A stretch of DNA of 64,000 nucleotides from contig NC_061120.1 of assembly GCF_002878395.1 (NCBI RefSeq), positions 95,776,583 through 95,840,582 on the forward strand, written 5' to 3'. The DNA comes from Capsicum annuum. Taxonomy: Eukaryota > Streptophyta > Magnoliopsida > Solanales > Solanaceae. The notes under the pieces are model-generated. The model ran no database searches, was not told the DNA's origin, and saw only the letters and a list, made by a program, of their open reading frames with translations. The position numbers and the translations under genes were made by a program. Below, one piece after another: positions 12,041 through 24,599 of the stretch (position 1 is its first letter; every line of letters begins with the position of its first letter).

Positions 12041-12446
12041 ATGGCTAATCCACCTAATTTAGAAGAAGGACAATCTACTACTAGACCACCAAGATTCAAT
12101 AGACAGTATTATGAGTGGTGGAAAATGAAGTTATTCGACTTCATTATAGCTGAAGATAGTGAACTGATGGGCATAATCCTTGATGGCCCCCATGTTCCAG
12201 TGAAGGAAGTCAAGGAAGGACAATGACAAGAATGGCTATCAAGAGCAAGAGGGAGTTCAATGAACAAGATAGAAGAAAGATTGAAAAGAATTGTACAGCC
12301 AAGAATCTATTAGTATGTAGCATAGGTCCTGATGAATACAAAAGGATCTCAACTTGTGAAAATGCTAAAGAGATCTGGGATTGCTTAAGGACTGCTCATG
12401 ATGGAATAATAGATCTGAAGGATTCTAAAATTTACATTCTGACAAC
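12041..12446 (+). pseudogene. gag: Copia gag, 5' part, cut by an insertion
   Basis: Starts at the ATG of MANPPNLEE. The first 62 codons are open up to the same MGIILDGPHVPV block seen in element 1. A small deletion near 12222 shifts the frame, after which the reading continues as TRMAIKSK and NAKEIWDCLRTAHDG up to about 12440. There the Athila LTR begins, in a part of gag that in element 1 continues with YETF and MKEG (4789-4815). The same words appear on the far side of the insertion at 29900. Confidence 0.85.
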
Positions 12447-13907
12447 TGAAGACATCCAAGCAACACCTCTGTTTAGATGGTGATACGGTCACTATCAAGA
12501 TATACTCAATCAACTAAGGTTGGGGTCGAATCCTTAGGGAATATGTGGAATTATATTTATCAGCAGTAGCATTCTACAAGTAGTACTAGAAATTTAATGG
12601 GGGGATTTATTTATAGTAATCTCAAGCAAGTAGCAATATTAACTTTGGTTGTAATCAGTTATGGGTGAACACTAGGAATTTGTTACCGCTAGCTTCTCAA
12701 CTCTCTAGGTTTATCATGCTATGTTGAACCAACCTAATATCTTGCATGTAAAATCGATAAGTTATGTACCTTCTACAGTTTTTTGGATGAGTAGATAGAT
12801 TTCATCCTTTACCTTTTGAGTCATAGGATGTCGCATTACTAATCCTTATCTTGATCCCTGTTAACTATTACCTTTTGAGTTTCTAGTTATTAGATGAAAG
12901 ATAACTATCTTACTTAGATATTACCCAGTAGCGTGGATGGATAGTTAAACCTCAAATTACTATTATCATTATATTTTCTTAGGCACTACTCCTATTTTTG
13001 AGTAAGTTGAAATATCTAGGCGGGATCCTAATGTTTGCAACCTCTAAGACAAATATTATACTAAATATAATGCAATGCATGCCATGGGTATTGGTTATGT
13101 TCAACAATCACACTTCCCCTACTTCGTCAATAAGCCAAGATTTGCACAACCCTAGCTATGGGTTTTAGCAACTCATGATTGTGAAGGAATCAATAACATT
13201 TATAAATTAAAGCTTAGATGAAATCACAATGATAAGATGAATAAAAACCAAAAATTGTAACTTAGTTAATCAACTAAAGTTAATACAAGGGAATCCCAAG
13301 ATCAAAGGTGGATCTTAGAATAAAAATATGTTTTTGTGTATAAAAAGTGTGTAAATCCTACTAAAAAGTACATAAAAGGTATTTATACTACATGAGAAAA
13401 CCCTAAAAACAATGCCTGAACGAACTAGGAGGAAATAGGGTCGGTGGCCACATGTGGTCTACATCTTCTGTTTGGGCATGGTCATAGGTTGTACCTATGC
13501 TCTAGCTCCGGGCGCATGTATGGACCGCAGGTATTGGATGGGAAAAATTCTTGCAAATCAACTCTCGGGATTTTTTACTTCTAGCACCTACTTTGTGTAC
13601 ATGCGGTCTATAGGTCCTATCTTCAGTTTGTGGGTTACCTTAGAAAGTTCCGGAGTCAGTTTTTTAGCTCTTCTTCAATTCTCAAACGTGCATTGATCCC
13701 GATCAAGACGAAAAATATCTTCACTATCAATAATGTTCTAAAAAGTATCCAAAAATACCTTTTATACCTTTTCATGAACTTAGCATCAAAACCATGGTTT
13801 CCTGCAAAACATACCCAAAATGGATCATGTCTAACGAAAAGGCATCAGCAACATGCATATTTTCCTTGTTTTAAGCATCGAAAGTGTTATATTTCTATAG
13901 CACATCA
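12447..13907 (-). repeat. 3' LTR of the Athila-type element
   Basis: About 1.46 kb. Blocks shared with 28456-29891 include gatac-gtc and the ggggtcgaatccttaggga region at the left edge, the caaccctagctatgggttt region (about 13150), the actaggaggaaataggg region (about 13425) and the tatttctatag end. The left boundary TGAAGACATCC pairs with TGATGACATAC at 28456. Confidence 0.82.
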
Positions 13908-15344
13908 AAACCCTCAACATAGAATGTTTTCATGTCCTCAGGCAACAAAAACACAAAAAAATAAAAATGACACTTAAATAGGAGAAACAAAACTATTCAA
14001 GTACCCGAACTAGGAGACAACCACTCATACTTACAAATTAAACTACCCGAACAAGCAAATAGCTGTAAATATGAATCAAGTACCCTCACAACAAAGATGT
14101 TCCTCTAACTCACATAAAATAATGCATGTCAATGCAGGGACAGTTAAGAGACACTCACACTGAAAAAAGAAGTTCCTCAATGCATGTTAAATACCATAGG
14201 CTTGCCCTTATTTTCTATACCTTAGCATTCAGATAGTAAATTTAGGATCACTATAGGACTTTACTTGGCTTTTAATGTAGGCTTGGGGGGCTGGTATGGT
14301 ACATATGGATATATCAAGTGACTAAGCCTCCTTGGCACTACACAAACTTTGGGGTCCAAATTAACAAATTTCCTTTTACTCCACCCTTATTTCTCCCTTT
14401 TATTCTTTATTACATATTCAGGTTAGGTGTGGCCTTTTATTCCTTATTTTTCTCTTTTTCACAGTTTTTTCTTCTTTTTTCTTTTTCTTACACACCCAGC
14501 CCTACTTAGTTTTTCTCTTATTTTACCCTTATTCATACCCATTTTACACTATGCACCCCTATGATAGCCACCCTTAACTTAGGCATTTTTCCTATGTTGA
14601 GGTGGACAATGTCCAAGGAGGACCTGGGCCAAATAGGTAAATTGTAATACAAATAGGAAGGTCAATGGTAAAGACAAGAAAAATAAGCTACAAGGCTCAA
14701 AGTAGGGATCAAGGGATATAATTCGTACATGGAAGGTCACTTTTAGACTAAAATAAAAAATGACCAATGATCCTTTCCTAACCAACTATCTTTCAATTTA
14801 GGCAAGACTAACCAGGCAATTTCTGCATTCGACACATAAAGAGAACTAGGTAGTATCTCACACACACAGAGCGCAGAATTAATAACACCAACTACTACCT
14901 ATCCAGTTCATGCAATTATTATCATATAGTTATCATGTACCTAATCCTAATGCCTTAAAAAGATGCACAAAGTTTACATATATATCAACACAGTTCTAAA
15001 ATATCAAAAATTTTATAGGGGTATCAAAAAACAATCAAAACTGAACTACTTCCTTAAATGCTTAAAAATCTCCAAATTACACAAAACAACATGAAATAAA
15101 CACAATACTCCTAAACATACCAGCTCTACTAAGAACAAAACTCTGAGGAAAAGAGTCACGACCATAAATACCCCAAGAGGATATCAAGACCCACAAGCCG
15201 CCCCACCCCCAAATTAAAATCATTCATTGTCCCCCATGCATCAAACAAAAACAAGTGAGTTAGGAAAATACCAGTGTCACCATAGGTGAGAAGATCCGAC
15301 ATCAATTAGGCAATATGAATACAAATAATAGAATACCTAGGGTT
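13908..15344 (-). other. Non-coding internal region between reverse transcriptase remnant and 3' LTR
   Basis: No RNase H or integrase motif can be read on either strand. A pyrimidine-rich stretch lies at 14440-14510 (purine-rich on the element's strand). Athila elements usually have a long non-coding 3' part, so this may be that part after loss of the end of pol. Confidence 0.5.
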
Positions 15345-15990
15345 GCTTCCCAAGAAGCGCCTGATTTACTGTCACAGCATGATGCAATTCCCTAGGCTAC
15401 TCCGAATTTTCCCAAGTCTACCTTAATACCATCTTTGGATATCTGGTGCCCTAGAATAATACTTTATCTCACCATAAAGTGGCATTTTTCCCAGTTTAGT
15501 ACAAAACTATAGTCTTTGCATCTTTGCGGTGTATTGGCCAGATGGGTCAAACAATTATCGCAAGATTCCCCAACCACTGAAAAGTCATCCATTAATACCT
15601 CAATTTTGTATTCCATCATATCAGATAATATAGACATCATATATCTCTAAAAAGTAGTAGGTGCATTGCAAAGTCCAAACGGCATACTTTTAAATGCAAA
15701 GGTCCCATAGAGGCAAGTAAAAGTAGTCTTTGTTTGGTCTTCAGAGGCAATTATGATTTGATTGTAACCTAAATATCCATCAAGAAAATAGTCCCAACCC
15801 CTACCTACTAATCTATCCAGCATCTAATCCATAAAAAGCATTGAGAAGTGGTTATTTTGTATCCACTTATTCATCTTTTTGTAATCTGGCAAAAATCTCA
15901 ATATGGTTACTAGTCTCATTGGTACTAACTCATTATTTTTATTTGGTACCACAGTGATTCCCTATTTCTTTGGCACATATTGAACTTGGC
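15345..15990 (-). pseudogene. pol: Athila reverse transcriptase, partial
   Basis: On the minus strand the conserved core reads GTFAFKSMPFGLCNAPTTF (15655-15712), followed by VLMDDFSVVGE at 15561-15600, where MDDF is the catalytic box with both Asp kept. The upstream part GITVVPNKNNELVP (about 15920-15965) is typical of the start of the domain in Athila/Tat elements. The reading ends soon after a conserved LGHQISKDGI block near 15460. Several codons are stops, and the RNase H that should follow is absent. Confidence 0.88.
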
Positions 15991-16389
15991 TAACACACTT
16001 ACAATCTGCAATGGAAAAGACCACCTCAGTAACTAACCACTTAATTTTCTTTTTCTTTACCACTTCTTACATATGAAGGTTTAGTCATCTGTGATGTTGG
16101 ATAACGAGAATGTTGTCTGTCTTAAGTTGTATCTTATATATGCATACACCTAGTAGGATCCCCACAATGTCTGTAATGGTCCATGCTATAGCTTTCTTGA
16201 ACTTTCATAGGACTAATATCAAAGCCTCCACCTATGCTCCTACCAAATCTACTACAATAATTACCGGCAAGGTATTGTGGGTCCCCAATAATTTATACTA
16301 AAAATAAGGATAAATGGAATTCAATTCCTATACCAGTGGTTCGTCAATTGATGTTCAATCAGGAGGTATGGTTTTGTTCTTCAAGTCAA

Positions 16390-16990
16390 GATCCTACTTA
16401 TTCGGGGCATAATGGTAAGCCTATGTCATGTAGTGCACTAGCCATCTCTTCATAGTCTGGTATCCTATGATTGGCAAAGTTTATCATCATTGTAGCTAAT
16501 GTTTCTATGCCTAATCTCTCTTCAATAGGAATATCAACTATGATCATGTCATTATCCACCGCATCTATGACTGACACTACTCTCATGTCATTTGACTGCT
16601 GTATGGCCATGCTTATATTTAACTTAACTTGCTTATCTTTCCACTTAAAAATGATCTATTTCAAATCCATATCAATCAACACTCAGCCAGTAGACAAGAA
16701 GGATCTACCCAATATAATCCGAGAATGGGCATCACCTTCATAGTCTAAAATCATGAAATCTACCAGATTTATATGAAGTTTGATATATTATCTCAACGTA
16801 ATGCATTATACCCACTGTCTTCTTTGTAGATGAATCAGCCATCACAAGTCTTATAGATGTAGGCTTGAGTTCTCATAACTCCAATATCTTGTATATCATC
16901 AGTGGCATAGTATTTATTCCTTCTCTTGAGTCACAGAGAGCCTTATTAATATCATAAGTCCCAATAGAACATGGGATGGTCACTGCAGCT
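16390..16990 (-). pseudogene. Athila aspartic protease and spacer, decayed
   Basis: On the minus strand CDSREGINTMPLMIYKI (about 16905-16955) corresponds to the usual CDLGASINLMP start of the protease; the Asp-Leu-Gly triplet of the active site is altered. TSIRLVMADSST follows (about 16830-16865). An open stretch at 16398-16610, with VPIEERLG-like and MINF words (here DIPIEERLG), is the usual linker between protease and reverse transcriptase in these elements. The enzyme would cut the polyprotein but cannot be active here. Confidence 0.75.
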
Positions 16991-16999
16991 GGGTCCCCT

Positions 17000-18547
17000 T
17001 TCTTTTCTACCCATGTTACCTAATTGTCTGAACTAAATTGTTGCACTATGTTTTGGAGTTGTTCTTCAATCTAGTCATTTTTACAATCATTATCGAAATT
17101 ATTATCACTACAGATCAAATTCTCATACTCTGCCTTAGGTAGGTCATCATCATCAACGTCCTTCTTCTTAGGCTCATCAGTAATAGAAAAAAGTGCTCAT
17201 CAGGTGAGGAGTAATCTCAAGTTTCAATATCCATACAGTGAACAAGTGTTAAAAAATTATGCATATTGCCACCAGATAATGCTCCTGACTATATCTCAAC
17301 CAATATGATCGATATTTGTACATACTATTGCTCCAACTGATTAATAGCACTTGCATGTGATTCAAACTTTTGGGCTAGACTTAACATTTAAGATTTAAGT
17401 TCTAAGAGGTGGGCCTTCTATCTCTCTTAACCATTCATCAGCATGGTCAACATCTATTCAATTTTAGACTCTGCCTTACGTCTTCTAGGTGGAATGTACT
17501 TATCTATCTCATCATGATAGTTTTGACTTTGATTCCCTTGCCATGGACTTAGAAACCTGCCAAATGATGATCAACAAACTTTTCCTCCTCAGATATCCCA
17601 ACTTCTTATTCCTTAGAAGAATTGGTGGATATAAATTATTTGACCAACTTACTAATCTCTATCTGTAATAGTGAAATATCCTGAGCTACAACATCCTTAA
17701 GTACTCACTATTCACCGGAATATCTAATGGCATAAATATCATAACCTCTCTCAACCTCCCGAGTTTTCCACCCTCAGTAATTTAATAAGATCTGATCCAT
17801 AATACCCACAGCTATCTCTCATTATAATCATATAAAGGCTCCTTCAAAAGTAGTGTCTGCCATTGATCTGGAATTCATAGTCAGGGCTCTATAGAATATC
17901 TCTAACAAGCTTGTCCCTATTATCTAGTGGCTGGGTACCATGCTAATCCTCTTCTTGAACCAGAATTATGCCTCATAAATAGACTCCGACTGTAGTTGCC
18001 TAAAATTATAAATCTCATCATTGAGCTATAATACCCTAGATGGAGGAAAGAACCTATTCAAGAATTATCTTCATAGCTCATTCCATTTACTAATGGACCC
18101 TCTTGGCAGTTCCCCAATCCATAATGATGCTTCTCTAGTAAGTAAGAAAGGGAATAACCCAAGTTTTAGTGCCTCCTAATCTACCCTCAGTAGGGTATAT
18201 AAAGAGCAGATCCTAGTAAAATTTACCAGATGCATGTTTGCATCATATGTAGGCACCTCAACAAATAGACCCTTCAAGTACTATATCTGGATCATAGCAC
18301 AAGAGATATTAAAATTAACATCAGGAGGTAAAGAAGGAGGGTTAATGGCACCTGTACTAGTCGTCTATCCAAAGTTTTCTTCATCTTTAACATATGGATG
18401 AACATATCGATATATTGGGATTACTTTAGGTCGACCTCTATTTTGATTTCCACCGAGTGCTGCTCGGCAGTCTGCTATTCGTATTTGCTCAACTAACTCC
18501 ATCTGAGCTAATATCTCAGCAGTCTATTTATCAATAACCTCCTAAAC
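17000..18547 (-). pseudogene. gag: Athila gag, decayed
   Basis: Minus-strand reading shows the retrotransposon gag core with words such as LREASLWIGELP, SISKWNELRRQFLNRFF and LQLNDEIYNFRQL between about 18150 and 17960. They fit the Athila/Tat capsid consensus in order and spacing. Upstream an AINPPSLPPDVNF block lies near 18330. A Ser/Glu-rich decayed part follows toward the protease. There are many stops. At its upstream end, 18548-18552, the Tekay element interrupts it; the leader resumes at 28242. Confidence 0.8.
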
Positions 18548-18552
18548 TCCAT
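18548..18552. repeat. Target-site duplication, left copy (TCCAT)
   Basis: Five bases directly before the left LTR of the Tekay element, identical to 28237-28241 directly after the right LTR. Five-base duplications are standard for Ty3/Gypsy integrases. Confidence 0.92.
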
Positions 18553-20884
18553 TGTAACAACCCGAGACTACCCCCTAGTCATTACACAGTGCTTACAATC
18601 CCGAGGGACCATATAATAACTCTGAGCTAGTGTCTGTTGTGAGGACTGGATAATATAATCATGAATTGCAAAAAAATAACAGAAGTGCCATATGGTTTTA
18701 AATATTTGAATTAAACTAAAATATCAATCTAGGAAAAAACTGTCTGAATCTTATTATGTACTGATAAACTGAACAACTAACTGACTGTAATGTCTTAAAA
18801 GTCTCTAAGACTGACTGACTGAGAGTAGGTGGGAAAATCCCCCAACTAACTCCACAGAATGCTGAAATAAAGACATGAAATAAGATAGCCTGTCCTTGGA
18901 TAATGAGGCCTCACCACTGCTACTGTACTGCTAAGAATCTAAGGGACTAAGTGCGATTCGGGAATTGAGCGTCAGCACCTATGATATGAGACATCATAGC
19001 GCAAAAGAAAGGTATGTGATCATTCCTTGGAATGTACTGGATGCTAAATATGGTAGGCTAACATGCAAGGTTTCATGAATAGGAGTTATGATCTATCTGA
19101 ATATATATATAAATCATGGAATACAGAATAGAGATCATGAAATCTATAGATACTGAACATGTATGAAAATCTATAAAAACAGAGGATGCATGACCAAACA
19201 TATGACATGAACTGAGTAAAATCTATAAACTAAAATACTAAAATTAACTGAAATTTTTATGCTTTGGTCAAACAATACTAAGACTGAAGAATTGAACTGT
19301 AACTGTTACTAAGACAATATCTAAGACTATGGGAGGTATCATCTAACCGACATTCCCCAATTTGAGGTAATCAGGGTCAAACCTATAACCCCAGTTAGAA
19401 GGGTGTTAATACCATGCCATAGGTACTAACAATGGCTGTGTGGATCCACTAAACTGATATCTTGTCCATAGAACTAAGGGTGTCAGGACTGAATTGACGG
19501 GTGACCCCTGCTAGATAGTCAAGCCTAATCTGATGAGTGACTACTCAAATCCTACGCTAGCTATGTAGTTCTAGAGTATAGGGACTTCTACTAATGACTC
19601 TGTCTATCTGACGGGGAAGTCGTCATCCTTACACTAGCTCGGTGCTAAATCTTACTCCCAACTAAATGACACTGAAATGCTAGACTATTCTGTGTCTAAC
19701 TGACTATTTTGATAATGCTCATGATATAATCTGAAGTTATTCTGAAGATACTGAGACAACATTAAATAAACAACTACGATTTTGGGTATTCAATACACCC
19801 AGGACTCAAACAATAGTAGTAGCATGGCACTAAAACATTGAAGGACATGGCATGAAGACTCTTCTTTAATCAATTGCTCTTGTAGATATTTTATCAACCA
19901 CTTATAGTTCATGGTTTAAAATAATCATAGAATTACTAAAGGACTAGCATAACTGACATGAAATTATCATGGTAAAAACTAAGTCATGATTTAATTCTAT
20001 AAATGCTAACACTAAAACATGAGGAATCGAATAACAATAATAACTTCATTAAAATATGGTATTAAATAAAAGTTCATGGAGATCAATGGATGAAATCATT
20101 ATTTAAAAATTAAATAACTTGAAAAGGTCATAACTTTATAATTAAAAAGGTGACTTGTGCTCCATGGATAAACATCTAACATACTAGGGTTAATGAATTT
20201 GAAAGGATTGAGGGAGAGTTCTTAAGAAATTGCCTTGAATTTGAGAGATAGTGTTCTTGTTTTTGAAAGGGGGATCTTTAATTTTAAAGAAAAGTTGAAT
20301 AATAAATGAATATTTAGGTTGATTGAGGCTAGATTTTGTGTTTTAGGTTAATTAGGGCTGTGGAAAAATACCCAACTACCCTTGGAAAAATTTAAAAACG
20401 GAAGCTGAAAACTAAAAAACCCAATTTTTTGCCTTGGTGCAACGCGCCACTATCGCGCTAAGCCAATGGAAAATAGACATGTGGGACCTGGACATATGTC
20501 GCGATGCGGTGCCATCACGGTAAATCTTTGGATACCATATTGGCCACCTCCACGACGTACCAGCATCGCAGAAATCCACTGGAAATTGACAAACAAGAAT
20601 TTGGCCTGTTCCGCAATGCGCCATGATCATGGAGTCACACTAGAAATCTACAATTGACATCGTTGAGGGTTAAAATGATGGTGTTTAAATACAGAAACTT
20701 AAAATCGCCATAACTTCTTACCCGATTAAGAAATTTGGGCAAATTTCATATCGTTGTAAAACTAATTTAATTTCCTACGCAATGGCAGGCTCTAAATTGA
20801 AAATAATGAGTGTTTCGGAAATTTCATATATGAATACTCATACACTGGGACTGAGATTATACTAGGGAAATACAAGGTGTTACA
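18553..20884 (-). repeat. 3' LTR of the Tekay element
   Basis: Starts tgtaacaacccgagacta and ends aggtgttaca; it pairs with 25906-28236. A block at 20430-20660 is rich in CG-containing words (cgcgccactatcgcgctaag and similar) and short inverted repeats. The many substitutions relative to the 5' LTR indicate a long time since insertion. Confidence 0.93.
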
Positions 20885-20901
20885 GTATCTCCCCCTTGGG
20901 A
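20885..20901 (-). other. Polypurine tract of the Tekay element
   Basis: The plus strand gtatctcccccttggg is CCCAAGGGGGAGATAC on the element's strand, directly upstream of the 3' LTR. It would prime plus-strand DNA synthesis. Confidence 0.85.
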
Positions 20902-21089
20902 TCATTCATCCCCGAATTAAACTAGTTAAGCTGAGGGACTGTTGTACTGAGCTTACATACTAAATATGCATGTACGCTGCATGAAATACATGAATGAGCC
21001 GATTCATGAATGCACGATTGACATGAACATGATGTGCAACTGTAACTGGGCATGATAGAGAAAAATCTTAAGATGATTTGGTACCTTAT

Positions 21090-21280
21090 ACCAAATTTGG
21101 ATTTGTGGAGAAAAGATAAGGGTACTTGGCAAGCATATCTGATTCTACTTCCCAAGTTGCTCCCTCAACAGACTGTTTTCACCAAAGAACTTTGATTAGT
21201 GGAACTTCTTTGTTACTTAGTCTACGAACTTGATGATCAAGAATTTCGATTGGAACTCCCTCAAAGGAAAGACTGTTCTG
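21090..21280 (-). pseudogene. Chromodomain at the integrase C-terminus
   Basis: On the minus strand the reading VPIEILDHQVRRLSNKEV is followed by PLIKVLW, one stop codon, KQSVEGATWEVESDM and KYPYLF. This is the chromodomain of chromoviruses (Tekay clade), with the aromatic and acidic positions largely kept. Such domains are thought to guide integration to heterochromatin through histone marks. Only one stop (TGA, probably from CGA by CpG decay) breaks it. Confidence 0.88.
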
Positions 21281-21289
21281 AATATCTAT

Positions 21290-22445
21290 ACTTTATAAGG
21301 AAACAACTATAATTGGATCACCAATACACTTTTTCAACAATGAGACACAGAACACTAGGTGTACTAAGGCTAAATCTGAAGGCGACTCCAGCTCATAAGA
21401 TACCTTTCCAAAATGATTGAAAATTCTGAAGGGACTAACATATTGGGGACTGAGTTTCCCTTTCTTGCCGAATCTCTTTACCCCCTTCATGGGAGAGGTT
21501 TTCAAGAACATAAGATCACCAACCTCAAACTCGAGATCCTTTCTCCTTACATCTGCATATGATTTTTGTCAACTCTGGGAAGCCTTAAGTCTTTCTCTGA
21601 TCAATTGAAGCTTTTCCAAAGCATCAAATACTAAGTCAGGCCCTACTACTGTCGCCTCACCTACTTCAAACCAACCAATTGGAGATCTACATTTCCTACC
21701 ATAGAGAGCCTCAAACGTACCCATACGGATACTGGAATGATATCAGTTATCGTATGAAAATTCAATCAAAGGTAAATGGTCATCCCAACTACCTTTAAAA
21801 TCAACAACGCATGCTCTCAGCATATCCTCAAGAGTCTGAATGGTCCTTTCTTCTTTATCATCTATCTGAGGGTGGAAGGTTGTACTGAGGTGGACTTGGG
21901 TACCAAGACCCCTTTGGAATGCTTTCCAGAAATGAGAGGTAAACTAAGTACTTTTATTTGAGATGATAGATAAAAGAATGTTGTGCAACCTAACTAACTC
22001 CCTGAGACAGAGATTGGCATACTCCTCAACTGAGTAAGAGGTATGGACTGGTAAGAAATAAGTTGATTTGATAATCCTATCTATGATAACACAAATAGTG
22101 TCATGCTAACAACGGGTATGAGGCAAACCTGTCACAAAGTCCATGTTCACTTCCTCTTATTTCCATATAGGAACACTGAACTCCTGTATGGACCCACTAG
22201 GCTTCTAGTGCTCAATCTTAACTTATTGGCAGAGCACTTAGCTACAAACTCTGCAATATCTCTCTTTATCCCACTCCACCAATAAATCTCCCACAAATTA
22301 TGGTACATCTTAATGGCCCCTGGATAAATAGAGTAACGCACACTATGCGCTTCTGCAAGAATTCATTGCCTCAACTCATCTATACCAGGAACACACAATC
22401 TACCCTGACAACACAAAACACAATATTCCCCTTGGGAGAAAACCT
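21290..22445 (-). pseudogene. pol: Integrase of the Tekay element, decayed
   Basis: From upstream to downstream on the minus strand: a decayed zinc-binding part (22147-22341: YPGAIKMYHNLWEIYWW, then FVAKCSANKLR), the catalytic core with VNMDFVTGLP near 22140, ICVIIDRI and TYFLPV, and the C-terminal part at 21293-21511 with MKGVKRFGKKGKLSPQYV and the GKVSYELE and VSLLKKCIGDP words that follow the GPY motif (here VSPFRI). Stops and frameshifts occur throughout. The enzyme would insert the cDNA into host DNA. Confidence 0.9.
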
Positions 22446-22739
22446 CTAATTTCTGATCTCTGACCAAATCTTTCAACTTACCTAGACTAGGATCCCTATC
22501 CTATTTTTTCTTTACCTCGAAAACTAGAGATGAATCTGAGCTACTCTACACCCATACACTACCTTCTGCTGAATCGAGTAAAAGGATACCTAGTCAGGCA
22601 AGCTGATGGACTTCCTGAGCTAACTTCTTCTTAGTATCCTCAACATGTGCTACAATACCCATAAACATTCTACTGAGAGCATTAGACACTACATTGGCCT
22701 TGCCTGGCTGATAAGAAATGCTCATGTCCTAATCTTTCA

Positions 22740-23070
22740 ATAACTCTAACCATCTTCTCTAATACAAATTCAAATCTTTTTGAGAGAACACATACTGAAG
22801 GATTTTGTAATCTGTGAACACATCTACATGCACCCCATACAAGTAATGCTTCCAAATCTTTAAGGCGAATACTACTGCTCTAGCTCAAGATCATAGTTGG
22901 ATAATTCTTCTCATGAGGCTTAAGCTGTCTAGAGGCGTAGGCTATGACCTTACCTCTCTGCATAAGGACACAACCCAAACTTACTCTAGATACATCACAA
23001 TACACAACTAACTCATTAGAACCATTTGGTAGAGTAAGAACTGGGGATGAGGTGAGTCGAGTCTTCAACT
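22740..23070 (-). pseudogene. pol: RNase H of the Tekay element
   Basis: The open stretch 22880-23068 reads [19 protein letters not shown] and then [19 protein letters not shown], the start of the Ty3/Gypsy RNase H with the first catalytic Asp in CDVS (usually CDAS). The rest is frameshifted. It would remove the RNA template after reverse transcription. Confidence 0.9.
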
Positions 23071-23074
23071 CCTA

Positions 23075-23900
23075 AAAACTCTTCTTACAGGAATCTAACC
23101 ACTAAAACTTAACTTTCTTCTGAGTCAATCTAGACATAGGGGATGCAATAGAAGAAAACCCTTCAACAAACCATAGGTAATAGCCAGCTAAACCCAAGAA
23201 ATTCCTGATATCTGACGAAGAGATGGGTCTAGGCCAGTTTCTCACCATTTTGGTCTTTTGAGGATCAACTCTAATGCCATCATAAAAAATAATATTACCA
23301 AGGAATGCTATTGATCTTAGCAAAATTTTACACTTACTGAATTTAGTGAACAACTGATGGGTTCTAAGATTCTAAAGTACTAGTCTGACGTGGTCTGCAT
23401 GCTCATTTTTTCTATGAGAATAGACAAGAATGTCATCAATGAAGACTATGACAAACATGTCCAAATACTTCTTGAACACTCGGTCCATCAAGTCCATGAA
23501 GGCTTCTGGGGTATTTGTAAGACCAAAGGACATGACTAGAAATTTGAAGTGACCATACCGAGTTCTGAAAACTATTTTTGGAATATCACATTCTCTAACC
23601 CTAAGCTGATGATAGCTTGATCTGAGGTATATCGTGGAAAAGTAACTAGCACCTTAAAATTGGTCAAACAAACCATTGATTTTAGGTGGGTATTTATTCT
23701 TGACTATGACCTTGTTCACATTCTCATATTCTGTGAGAACCATCTTTCTTACATATGAATAGAAATGGTATGCCCCACGAGGAGATGCTGGGTTTGATGA
23801 ATCCCTTCTCTTGGAGATCCTTTAACTTTTTGTTCAGTTCTTTAAGTTTAGCTGGATCCATTTTGTATGACGGAATATATATAGGCTGAGTATCTGTGAG
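23075..23900 (-). pseudogene. pol: Reverse transcriptase of the Tekay element
   Basis: On the minus strand the catalytic box [13 protein letters not shown] (about 23418-23457) is intact. Upstream lie [16 protein letters not shown] (about 23525-23572) and KKDGSHR; downstream is FTKFSKCKI and the VDPQKTKMVRNWPRP, FLGLAGYY thumb/connection block (23102-23353). Between these, several one-base shifts and stops break the frame. Confidence 0.93.
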
Positions 23901-24160
23901 AAGGTCTATTCAGAAGTTGATTTGTCTTTTGGGAAGAATTCTAGGAAGATCTTCAAGAAACATATCTGATAATTCTTTTACTACTGGGAATGACTCAAGA
24001 GTAGGATTTTCTGAGTTAGAGTCTTTGACTCGTACAAGATGGTAAATACACACCTTCAATATCATCTTTTTGGCTCTAAGGTACAAAATCAGCTGACCCT
24101 CAAGAGTTGTAGTACTACCCCTTTATTCAAGGACTAGTTTATTTGGAAACTAAAAATGAA

Positions 24161-24470
24161 CTATTCTGTTTCTACAATCAACTGAGGCATAGCATGAGGG
24201 ATCCAATCCATGCCGAGAATGACATCAAAATCTGTCATCTCTAACTCCATAAGATCAATTGCGGTAACTTTCTGAGATAGTGTGACCGAACAGTTGTTGT
24301 ATACATGTCTAGCTACAATGGAAAAACCTATTGAGGTAGGCACTAAAAAGGGCTCTGCTAGAGTTTTAGGAATGACTTTGAAATTGATAGCTATATATGG
24401 AGTTACAAAAGAAAGAAAAGTTCTAAGATCTAGTAAAGCATACACATGTAATTGAAAGACCTGCAACATA
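24161..24470 (-). pseudogene. Aspartic protease of the Tekay element
   Basis: An open reading of 102 codons with VYALLDLRTFLSFVTPYIA near the start. Relatives have DPGA at this place; the catalytic Asp is kept but the Gly two residues later is lost. DFDVILGMDWI follows near the end, the usual conserved second half. The protease would free gag and pol products. Confidence 0.9.
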
Positions 24471-24599
24471 CCAGTAACTACACTAGAAGAATCTTTCTAA
24501 TTTTGGAGGGACTGAAGATCATATAATCTATTCGGAGACTAACCACTGGTAGCACTAGAAGCAGCACCCTACTGAGTTGGGTAGCCAAATGGAACTAAC

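Noticed and set aside
13454..13977. Two overlapping plus-strand open frames of 80 and 115 codons
   Set aside because: They lie in the Athila LTR and its inner edge, and the matching region of the other LTR (29430-29900) does not keep them.
20412..20657. Overlapping open frames on both strands in a GC-rich block
   Set aside because: The block is part of an LTR; higher GC content lowers the chance of stops.
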